From the NCBI GenBank assembly GCA_002350705.1, contig DEFH01000029.1:1-9278 (forward strand): 9,278 bases of DNA. Reading direction: 5' to 3'. Position numbers and translations under genes: made by a program. Below are positions 1 to 6,131 of the stretch, piece after piece. Numbering within the stretch: position 1 is the stretch's first letter; each line of letters starts with the position of its first letter. Under the pieces are notes generated by a model. It was not told the origin of the DNA. It worked only from the letters and a program-made list of their open reading frames with translations, and ran no database searches. Source of the stretch: Ruminococcaceae bacterium UBA2857. GTDB lineage: Bacteria; Bacillota; Clostridia; Oscillospirales; Acutalibacteraceae.

Positions 1-20
1 TTCTTGCCGCATTAGGATAA

Positions 21-73
21 AATGAAAACGATGACGGAATGAGTTTGACAAAATTCATTCCGTCATCATTTTC
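21..73 (-). terminator. Rho-independent terminator after the glycosyltransferase-acyltransferase gene
   Basis: A long inverted repeat begins a few bases beyond the stop codon at 78-80. Arms 24-42 and 55-73 pair over 19 positions with a single imperfect pair, and the inner bases can extend the stem down to a four-base loop (gaca). Read on the minus strand, the second arm runs into a T-rich tract (complement of 13-28), as expected for intrinsic termination. The stem is long and only moderately GC-rich. It closes the transcript of the gene at 78-1397. Confidence 0.85.
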
Positions 74-77
74 GTGG

Positions 78-1397
78 TTATTCTTCCATTGTTTTCGCAT
101 AATACTCTTTTCTGCCGCATTTTTTGATATCAGCGGCATAGATTTCTCTGCTCCACGCAATATCTCTTTTAAAGATTGCCGCCGGATTTCCAGCAATATA
201 GCAGTTATTGGGAAATACGCCCTTTACAACACTGTTGGCACCAACAATGCTGCCATTTCCGATTCTTGTTCCGTTCATCACAAAAGCACCTTTGGCAAAC
301 AATACATGCTCTCCGATAAGCAGTTGATTATCCTCATCGGAAAGTCCTTGATATACGGAATCCATGCTTCTTCCGGTACAGACATCAAATACTGTATGTT
401 CGTCTCCGGCAAAAATGCCGATATACTTTGAAAAGTCACTGTCCCTGCCAATACAGATTTTCTTGCCTGCCGAAGCGACAATTTCCAATCCGTCGTCAAA
501 GGTACAGGAATCATTGATTTGCAGCATGGTTTGAAACAGACTGTTGAATATCTTTAAGACACCGCTTCCGAATCTGCATCCATCCTTAATCTCTATCATA
601 CCAAAACCGGAGTCTCTTTTGACCGACAGCCTGAGTCTGCCATTAAAGCTGCACTTTTTGCCGAAACATATGTTTGCGTTTGAACTGAGATCAAGACTGA
701 GATTTTTGGTGTTGACCGGATTTTCATCAAATGTGACATGATTGTTGCAGCCTCTTAAAATAACCTCAGAGATAACTCCGGAAAAGCCTTCAAGGAAGAA
801 AACAAAAAACATATCATTAGAGGTTCTTATCTCCTGAAAGCGGATGCCGCTCTCTTTAACGAAACTTCTTCTGAACAGTTTGTCCCAGGCCCAGCCGCAG
901 CCAATATTGAAAATATGGTCGGCAATCTCACGGGCACTGAAAGGATTATTCTCCGGAAGCATTGAAGGTATAATGCTGTAGCTGCACGGCTCGAAATTGT
1001 AGTTGCTCTGGTTGAAGAAATCAGCACGGTATATCACGATCTGGGCATGGTTTTCTTCTGCCGCTTTAAAGGCACATTCAAGCATATCTTGCTCGAAATA
1101 ATCATCCGAATCAAGAATCGAAAGATACTTGCCCTTTGCCATTGCAAGACCTGTGTTACGTGCCTTGCCTGCTCCTGCGTGCTCCTGTCTTATGACAATC
1201 ACACGCTTATCGGCAGCAGCAAATTCCCGTAGTATTTCATAAGAGCCGTCTTCTGAAGAATCGTCAACACAAATGATCTCTATATTTGTCAGCGTTTGAT
1301 TGACGATACTGTTAAGACACTGTTTTAGAAATGGTGCGGTATTATATACACTGAGTATCACAGATATGTCAGGCACAGCATTCGGGGGATTCGTCAT
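78..1397 (-). CDS. Family 2 glycosyltransferase fused to a left-handed beta-helix acyltransferase
   Basis: The 439-residue protein has two enzyme domains. Residues about 10-205 are a GT-A family 2 glycosyltransferase: opening strand ISVILSVYNT, nucleotide-binding DDSSEDGS (45-52), metal-binding DSDD (96-99), WDKLF (171-175) and the acceptor-side TSND (192-195). Residues about 210-410 are a hexapeptide-repeat acyltransferase: NNHVTFDEN, irregular beta-helix turns, the probable catalytic His in DEHTVFD (His334), and the family-typical IGNGSIVGANSVV and AGNPA stretch. The glycosyltransferase part lacks the roughly 80-100 C-terminal residues such enzymes normally have, so the join lies near residues 200-212. 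By family knowledge it would transfer a sugar and O- or N-acylate a sugar during surface polysaccharide synthesis. The frame is open up to a TTG at 1493, but I chose ATG 1397 because AGAGGAG sits 7 bases upstream. The domain calls are firm; the substrate is unknown. Confidence 0.88.
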   Translation of the reverse strand: MTNPPNAVPDISVILSVYNTAPFLKQCLNSIVNQTLTNIEIICVDDSSEDGSYEILREFAAADKRVIVIRQEHAGAGKARNTGLAMAKGKYLSILDSDDYFEQDMLECAFKAAEENHAQIVIYRADFFNQSNYNFEPCSYSIIPSMLPENNPFSAREIADHIFNIGCGWAWDKLFRRSFVKESGIRFQEIRTSNDMFFVFFLEGFSGVISEVILRGCNNHVTFDENPVNTKNLSLDLSSNANICFGKKCSFNGRLRLSVKRDSGFGMIEIKDGCRFGSGVLKIFNSLFQTMLQINDSCTFDDGLEIVASAGKKICIGRDSDFSKYIGIFAGDEHTVFDVCTGRSMDSVYQGLSDEDNQLLIGEHVLFAKGAFVMNGTRIGNGSIVGANSVVKGVFPNNCYIAGNPAAIFKRDIAWSREIYAADIKKCGRKEYYAKTMEE

Positions 1398-1404
1398 GCA
1401 GATG

Positions 1405-1411
1405 CTCCTCT
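1405..1411 (-). promoter_or_regulatory. Ribosome binding site deciding the start at 1397
   Basis: The minus strand reads AGAGGAG here, seven bases before ATG 1397. The upstream alternative, TTG 1493, has only a weaker AAAGGG about nine bases ahead and would add 32 residues that do not resemble the start of a family 2 glycosyltransferase. ATG 1397 places the ISVILSVYNT strand at residue 11, as is usual for these enzymes. Confidence 0.75.
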
Positions 1412-1723
1412 CATCAATCTCTTCTGAACAGATCCTTATTGCATCAGACTGAGTTTTAAAAGCGGAAAAACCTCTCGATTTCTTCATCAACAACAGGCAA
1501 TACCCTTTGATTTACCAAATCTACACGATCCAACTGCATAATACATCATTCAGAAAAAGGGGAATGTGAATATTTCATACAATCAGACATATAAATGTTC
1601 ACAAAATGAAACCTTGAATCTGCAAACAGCATAAGAAGTGAAGTCTGCGTCAAAAAAGACGCAAAAACAAGTATGGTATTCAGGCTAATTTGATGACTCA
1701 AGAAATTTTAATGTCTTTTTAAA

Positions 1724-1752
1724 ATTATATCATATTTCTTATTGTTGTTCAA
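1724..1752 (-). promoter_or_regulatory. Sigma-A-type promoter for the glycosyltransferase-acyltransferase gene
   Basis: On the minus strand TTGAAC (1752-1747) is followed after 17 bases by a perfect TATAAT (1729-1724), preceded by TGA as an extended -10. Transcription would begin near 1717, leaving an untranslated leader of about 320 bases before ATG 1397. The match to consensus is strong, but no experimental start is implied. Confidence 0.7.
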
Positions 1753-1827
1753 GACTTAATTGGAAGCGGAGCAGAGCAGCCGCATATACTTCTTCCATTT
1801 ATCTGTGTATCCGTATCAAAACAATTC

Positions 1828-1856
1828 TTGACTTGCCGTATCTTTTATGCTATTTT
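1828..1856 (+). promoter_or_regulatory. Sigma-A-type promoter for the membrane phosphatase gene
   Basis: TTGACT (1828-1833) is followed by a 17-base spacer and TATTTT (1851-1856), with TGC immediately before the -10 as an extended element. The predicted transcript starts about 90 bases before the GTG start at 1955. It lies back to back with the minus-strand promoter at 1724-1752, so one regulator bound between them could affect both genes. Confidence 0.6.
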
Positions 1857-1941
1857 TTTATCAAGCGGAACAATAAAAAAATCGACATATCATATTTTAT
1901 TGAGATATTTGCGATTGAATCAGTAATTTTTTGATTTATCC

Positions 1942-1947
1942 GGAGAG
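1942..1947 (+). promoter_or_regulatory. Ribosome binding site deciding the GTG start at 1955
   Basis: GGAGAG at 1942-1947 lies seven bases before GTG 1955, in frame with the phosphatase. The TTG at 1931, which also opens the frame, would lie upstream of this site and has no ribosome binding site of its own. The first in-frame ATG (2003) has only a weak purine tract before it and sits just before the first membrane helix. Confidence 0.65.
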
Positions 1948-1954
1948 TGATAAT

Positions 1955-3607
1955 GTGACAGAGCATACAAAATTTTCTGGCGGAAAAAATAAGAAAGTAA
2001 AAATGAGCATTATATTTAAAAGTGTATTGGGTATTGTTATCCTTCTTGTTGCTTTTTCCGTGATCGTCAGCATAATGGGCTTCAACAGCTTCACTGACGC
2101 ACTGCTTGAACAATATTCAGACGGTGCCTTCCGCACTGCGGAAACTGCCGTTGCCGAGCTGAACAAAGACAAGATGGATGAATATGCCGGAAGCGGCGGA
2201 ACTACCGATGAATACAAAACAGCATGGGAGACACTGGAAAAACTCTGTAATTCCTCGGGTTCGACATTTATTTATGTTATCCGTCCCGACCTCACTGATT
2301 ACAAACATATAACCTTCCTGTTTTCTACCGTCAATGAAAGCAGCGATTACATCTGCTATGAATTCGGATATGTACGTGATACAACAAATGAAGAATATAT
2401 GGAAAAATATCATAATATGTACCGGGGTATCACAGATCGAGAGCTTGTGATAAGAGACAAAGGATATATTGAAACCGATCCCCACATTACGGCAATGATA
2501 CCTCTTAAAAAATCTGACGGAACAACAACAGCCATACTCTGCGTTCAACGTCAGATGGAAAATCTCGTAAATGTCAGAAATTCCTATATCGAAAAAGTGC
2601 TGACTGTAATGATTGTTCTTATGATACTCGTTATCATAGGACAGATATTCTATCTGCACCGTGTGTTCCTGAGCCCCGTTACAAAAATAACAAACGAAGC
2701 AAGCCGCTTTGCACAGGAAAACCAAATGGCTGAGAAAAAACTGACAGAAATAGTTAAAACCAATGACGAAATAGAGATTCTTGCCGACTCCATTGACCGG
2801 ATGGAAGAGCGGATTGTTCAGTATGTGAACGATTTGACAAAAGCAACAGCTGAAAAAGAACGCATCAATACAGAGTTATCTCTTGCTGCACGCATACAGG
2901 CAAATATGCTTCCGAACAACTTTCCTGCTTTCCCCGAACGCCACGAATTTGATATCTACGCTTCCATGGATCCTGCCAAAGAGGTCGGCGGCGATTTCTA
3001 CGACTTTTTTCTTGTCGATGACGATCATCTCTGCCTTGTAACGGCGGATGTTTCGGGCAAGGGGATTCCTGCTGCGTTGTTTATGATGGCAGCAAAAATC
3101 ATACTTGCCAATTATGCCAAAATGGGCAAAACTCCGTCTGAAATTCTTACCGCCGCCAATGCCGCAATATGTGCCGGCAACCGTGAAGATATGTTTGTTA
3201 CAGTATGGCTCGGTATACTGGAAATATCTACAGGCAAGCTTACAGCTGCAAATGCCGGCCATGAATATCCTGTACTTATGCAGCCGAACAACGGCATCTT
3301 TGAATTATTCAAGGATAAGCACGGATTTGTTCTGGGAGGTATGGAAGGAGTGCAATACAAAGAATATTCCGTTGACCTGAAACCCGGAGCAAAGCTTTTC
3401 CTTTATACCGACGGTGTACCCGAGGCCACAGACAGTGAAAAACAGCTTTTCGGCATCGACAGAATGTTGGCTGCTCTGAATGAAAAGCCTGATTCTTCTG
3501 TCAATGAGATACTGAAAACCGTCCGAAACTCTGTGGACGCCTTTGTAAAGGATGCGGAGCAGTTTGACGATCTGACAATGCTATGTCTGGAATACAAAGG
3601 AAAGTGA
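1955..3607 (+). CDS. Membrane-anchored PP2C-type (SpoIIE/RsbU-like) serine phosphatase with extracytoplasmic sensor
   Basis: The 550-residue protein would dephosphorylate a STAS-domain antagonist such as the one encoded at 8296-8592. It has a short cytoplasmic start, TM1 (about 21-41), an outside region of about 170 residues with a Cache/PDC-like alternation (FIYVIRP, then AMIPLKKSDGT), TM2 (about 215-235), a HAMP-like linker (to about 290) and a coiled-coil stretch. A SpoIIE-type PP2C domain (about 305-547) closes it. Metal-site motifs are present: GGDFYD (345-350), ADVSGKG (Asp365), YTDG (Asp487) and FDDLT (Asp538-539), so it should be active. Architecture and length match receptor-type RsbU proteins. 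The gene is divergent from the glycosyltransferase-acyltransferase gene and 272 bases ahead of a secreted-protein gene. GTG 1955 was chosen for its GGAGAG site. The signal is unknown; the Cache-like assignment comes from pattern and topology only. Confidence 0.93.
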   Translation: MTEHTKFSGGKNKKVKMSIIFKSVLGIVILLVAFSVIVSIMGFNSFTDALLEQYSDGAFRTAETAVAELNKDKMDEYAGSGGTTDEYKTAWETLEKLCNSSGSTFIYVIRPDLTDYKHITFLFSTVNESSDYICYEFGYVRDTTNEEYMEKYHNMYRGITDRELVIRDKGYIETDPHITAMIPLKKSDGTTTAILCVQRQMENLVNVRNSYIEKVLTVMIVLMILVIIGQIFYLHRVFLSPVTKITNEASRFAQENQMAEKKLTEIVKTNDEIEILADSIDRMEERIVQYVNDLTKATAEKERINTELSLAARIQANMLPNNFPAFPERHEFDIYASMDPAKEVGGDFYDFFLVDDDHLCLVTADVSGKGIPAALFMMAAKIILANYAKMGKTPSEILTAANAAICAGNREDMFVTVWLGILEISTGKLTAANAGHEYPVLMQPNNGIFELFKDKHGFVLGGMEGVQYKEYSVDLKPGAKLFLYTDGVPEATDSEKQLFGIDRMLAALNEKPDSSVNEILKTVRNSVDAFVKDAEQFDDLTMLCLEYKGK

Positions 3608-3715
3608 TGGGAGAACGAACGGCAAAGGTTAGACAATTTTTTGATGCAACATCAAATTATACAATTAAAAATACATTTTATTGTTTAAAATAGAGATTTC
3701 GCCATTTCAAGCCGT

Positions 3716-3738
3716 TTTGTTGCACATTTGTTACACAT
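3716..3738 (+). repeat. Tandem direct repeat, 11-base period, upstream of an extended -10
   Basis: TTTGTTGCACAT (3716-3727) is repeated with one change as TTTGTTACACAT (3727-3738). The 11-base period places both copies on the same helix face. The second copy ends eight bases before the -10 at 3746, covering the -35 zone where no good -35 hexamer exists. This is the usual place for an activator site, but no known regulator family was matched. Confidence 0.5.
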
Positions 3739-3742
3739 GGTA

Positions 3743-3751
3743 TGTTATAAT
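3743..3751 (+). promoter_or_regulatory. Extended -10 promoter of the secreted LRR protein gene
   Basis: TGT followed by a perfect TATAAT (3746-3751) forms an extended -10. A good -35 at 16-18 bases is absent; the nearest candidates (TTGCAC at 3720-3725, TTGTTA at 3728-3733) have spacers of 20 and 12. The transcript would start near 3758 with a leader of about 120 bases, so this gene is probably transcribed independently of the phosphatase gene. Confidence 0.65.
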
Positions 3752-3823
3752 AGGCAAAAATAAATTTTTGCTCTGTTATTTGAAGTATGGGTAAATATCG
3801 GAACCAATTTCTCTCTCAAAGAA

Positions 3824-3845
3824 AAAAGCAAAATACATTGCTTTT
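3824..3845 (+). other. Leader hairpin before the secreted LRR protein gene
   Basis: AAAAGCAA (3824-3831) and TTGCTTTT (3838-3845) form a perfect 8-bp stem around a six-base loop, about 20 bases upstream of the ribosome binding site at 3866-3871. The stem is AT-rich and followed by GTTGATAAAAA, so it is a poor terminator. It might act as a 5' stabilising or regulatory structure. Chance is possible in such AT-rich sequence. Confidence 0.3.
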
Positions 3846-3879
3846 GTTGATAAAAATTTTATTTTAGGAGGTTTTTAAA

Positions 3880-5823
3880 ATGAAAAGTTCAAAGAAATTC
3901 ATGACAAGAGTGCTGACAGCAGCACTGGCACTCTCCATGGTTGCAGGCACAGGAATTTGTGCGGCAGCGGTTGAGAACACAGAGTTTGAAGATGAGCCTG
4001 CTGTTGTCATTGCTCCCGATGACGGCGAAGAAACACCGGAGTATGCTGCAAAACTGGACGAAATCAAAGCAATGCTGGCTGAAGCTGCACAAAGTGCTTA
4101 TGCCAAACTCTCACAATCAACCGTTGCACAGCTCGTTCAGATTGCACAGAAAGTAAAAGCAGCAAAGCAGATAATGGATGAGGCTGCATATCAGGACGCT
4201 CAGATTAAGGTTGAGCTTGCCGATAAAGTTGCTCAGATAAGTACTTCAGCAGAACAACTGGTTGCTGCTGTTGACGATGAAGAAACTGCCGCTCAGATCA
4301 TGGAATATGTTGACCAGAAAATCAGTCAGATTATTGATGAAGCTGAACAGCAACTCGAATCTGTCATGTCAACTGCCGAGGAAGAATCCAATGCACTTCT
4401 TGCAGAGGCAACAGAGCAGCTTGACGCTTTAAAGGATGAGCTTCAGAACAAGGCTATCTATAGACAGGCAGTGATTATTCATACAATTGGGGAAATACAG
4501 CAGAAGATATACGAAGCTAAGGCTCAGATACAGGAAAAGATCGAAGAATTTAAGGCTTGGGTGCCGAATGCAATTGTGCAAATCAGGGAATACCTCATTG
4601 AAAAGACAACAAAGTATTCTTACGTTACCGAGGGAGACTTTGATTATCAGATTTGCAGCAATATCAAAGAAACTTATGCAGTTGTAATGGCATATAACGG
4701 TGCAGATGAGGAAATCACAATACCTGCTTATGTAAACGATATTCCTGTTACAGCATCATTACTGGCTGCCAATTCAGCAGTAAAAACAGTGAATGTTCCT
4801 GCTACGTTCACAGACCTGTCCGGTATGTCTTTTGCCGGACTTACGGAACTTGAAACGATCAATGTTGATGAAGAAAACGAGTACCTCATGTCGGTTGACG
4901 GCATAGTATTTGATAAGACGGGTATTATCCTTTTTGCTGTTCCTCAGGGAAGGGAATACAATGCACCCGAAGGCACAGAGGCTATCTTTGAATTGGCTTA
5001 CTATAAGTCAAAGATGTCATCTATTGAAATTCCGTCAACGGTATCGTATATAGGTTCACAGGCATTCATATACTGCTCTAATCTTAAAAAAGTTATTGTA
5101 CCGTCAAGCGTTAATACTATCGGTGAGAATGCTTTTGCAGAATGCTCGGATGAATTTGTGATGGAACTGGAAACCGTATCATGCCCGGCTTATGTATATG
5201 CAAGAGAAAACGGTATCAAATATACGTGTCCTCTTTCGGCAAGCGTCTCTCTCGAGTCCGACGCGTTTGTTGATGACGGTGAGCATTTTATTGCTATGCA
5301 GCTCGGAGCATCTCTTAAGATAACAGAAGAAGCCGAAGGCGGTTCCGGAGAGGGTTATACATACGCTTTCTATACCAGAAAAGAAGGGGAAACAAAATGG
5401 AGCTGCAAACAGAGTTTCAAAGATAATGCCTCTATTGAATTCACCCCCGAATTTTCCGGAAACTACGAAATCTGCGTAAAAGTGAAAGACAGTACAGGCA
5501 GCATTGCTAAAATGTATACAGAGATATATGTATTGAATGCTTTTGAGAATACAAGTACGATCTCCGCCGACACAATCAAAAAGGGAGAAACCGTTACAGT
5601 GTACTTCGGTGCAAATGTCAACGCTCCAACCGCTTATGCTGTATACTACAAGAAAACAACAGATACCAAATGGACCAGAAAACAGGATTACACCGAAAAT
5701 GAAGAAGTTACCGTAAAACCTGCCAAAGCTGCCGATTACGTCATCTGTGTAAAGGCTAAAAATCTGAGTGATGGCACGATCTCCAAGAAATACTTTGATC
5801 TTACCGTAAATCCCGCAAAATAA
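3880..5823 (+). CDS. Secreted coiled-coil / BspA-type leucine-rich repeat / Ig-like surface protein
   Basis: The 647-residue protein is exported. Lysines at 4-5, a hydrophobic core (about 11-27) and AAA at 28-30 give a Sec signal peptide; no lipobox, sortase motif or C-terminal membrane anchor is seen. Residues about 55-240 are Ala/Gln/Glu-rich amphipathic helices, probably a long coiled coil. Residues about 245-445 are BspA-type (LRR_5) repeats, with turns such as MSSIEIPSTVSYIGSQAF and NLKKVIVPSSVNTIGENAF. Two tandem Ig-like modules close it (about 453-553 and 556-647), each with a Tyr-rich strand, a conserved Trp (507 and 598) and an ICVKVK or ICVKAK strand. By family knowledge, BspA-type repeats mediate binding to proteins or cells, so adhesion is a reasonable guess. 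ATG 3880 follows TAGGAGGT by eight bases. Its nearness to the phosphatase gene may mean shared biology. Confidence 0.92.
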   Translation: MKSSKKFMTRVLTAALALSMVAGTGICAAAVENTEFEDEPAVVIAPDDGEETPEYAAKLDEIKAMLAEAAQSAYAKLSQSTVAQLVQIAQKVKAAKQIMDEAAYQDAQIKVELADKVAQISTSAEQLVAAVDDEETAAQIMEYVDQKISQIIDEAEQQLESVMSTAEEESNALLAEATEQLDALKDELQNKAIYRQAVIIHTIGEIQQKIYEAKAQIQEKIEEFKAWVPNAIVQIREYLIEKTTKYSYVTEGDFDYQICSNIKETYAVVMAYNGADEEITIPAYVNDIPVTASLLAANSAVKTVNVPATFTDLSGMSFAGLTELETINVDEENEYLMSVDGIVFDKTGIILFAVPQGREYNAPEGTEAIFELAYYKSKMSSIEIPSTVSYIGSQAFIYCSNLKKVIVPSSVNTIGENAFAECSDEFVMELETVSCPAYVYARENGIKYTCPLSASVSLESDAFVDDGEHFIAMQLGASLKITEEAEGGSGEGYTYAFYTRKEGETKWSCKQSFKDNASIEFTPEFSGNYEICVKVKDSTGSIAKMYTEIYVLNAFENTSTISADTIKKGETVTVYFGANVNAPTAYAVYYKKTTDTKWTRKQDYTENEEVTVKPAKAADYVICVKAKNLSDGTISKKYFDLTVNPAK

Positions 5824-5850
5824 AATATTTAATCCAAATGTGCAAAAAGT

Positions 5851-5898
5851 CCGTCTACGCCCTCGCCTTTAAGGCGGGGGCGTATTTCACGAAGACGG
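5851..5898 (+). other. GC-rich hairpin with an outer helix; possible mobile-element end or RNA structure
   Basis: Arms 5856-5867 and 5873-5884 form a 12-bp stem with one G-T pair around loop TTTAA. CCGTC (5851-5855) and GACGG (5894-5898) form an outer helix with a nine-base bulge. The stem is far more GC-rich than its surroundings. It lies 27 bases past the stop codon of the secreted protein but is followed by only three T, so it is a poor terminator; the better one is at 5996. GC-rich hairpins of this look followed by TTCAC also occur near IS200/IS605 right ends, but no transposase or tnpB is visible. A good ribosome binding site (GGAGGG) and ATG 5907 follow, but that frame runs through the terminator. 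Confidence 0.45.
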
Positions 5899-5995
5899 AG
5901 GGTGGTATGTTAAAAGAGAATTATATGCCTGATAGTTATAGATTACACACAGCCTCTTTATATGGCTTGTACGAGCGTGTTCGAGGGATAAGTAA

Positions 5996-6040
5996 AGCGG
6001 CAAGCCTGTTTTTCAGACTTGCCGCTATTCTTTTTCCTCT
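5996..6040 (+). terminator. Strong rho-independent terminator, possibly bidirectional
   Basis: AGCGGCAAGCCTG (5996-6008) pairs with CAGACTTGCCGCT (6014-6026), a 13-bp stem with one mismatch and a TTTTT loop, followed by ATTCTTTTT and further T-rich sequence. This is a classic plus-strand terminator for the secreted-protein transcript, about 170 bases past its stop. The gene at 6132-7634 converges from the other side. Read on the minus strand the stem is followed by TTTACTTAT, so it may also end that transcript, less efficiently. Confidence 0.88.
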
Positions 6041-6131
6041 TTGCTTTTTTCATATTCTTCAAACAACATATTGATTATCTCGATTCCGCAAAATTAACGG
6101 ATAGCCTCATACTCGATTGCGAAGAAACATG

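Larger units (their letters stand above)
1398..1954. other. Divergent intergenic region with two promoters
   Basis: About 560 bases separate the divergent glycosyltransferase-acyltransferase and phosphatase genes. The region contains a minus-strand promoter (1724-1752) and a plus-strand promoter (1828-1856), about 75 bases apart. It also has a small hairpin at 1646-1663 (TGCGTC, six A, GACGCA) inside the minus-strand leader. No convincing additional protein or RNA gene was seen. The in-frame extension from 1397 to 1493 is open but lacks family-like sequence. Confidence 0.6.

Noticed and set aside
1398..1493. N-terminal extension of the glycosyltransferase-acyltransferase to TTG 1493
   Set aside because: The extension is not family-like, and a much better ribosome binding site precedes ATG 1397.
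3640..3656. Hairpin TTTGATG/CATCAAA after the phosphatase gene as a terminator
   Set aside because: The stem is only seven AT-rich pairs with a three-base loop and is followed by TTATACAATT, not a T run. It is too weak to call.
5907..6074. A 55-codon frame starting at ATG 5907 behind a good GGAGGG site
   Set aside because: The frame runs straight through the strong terminator hairpin and T tract at 5996-6040, and the resulting residues are just the translation of that structure. The longer version from 5838 has no ribosome binding site.
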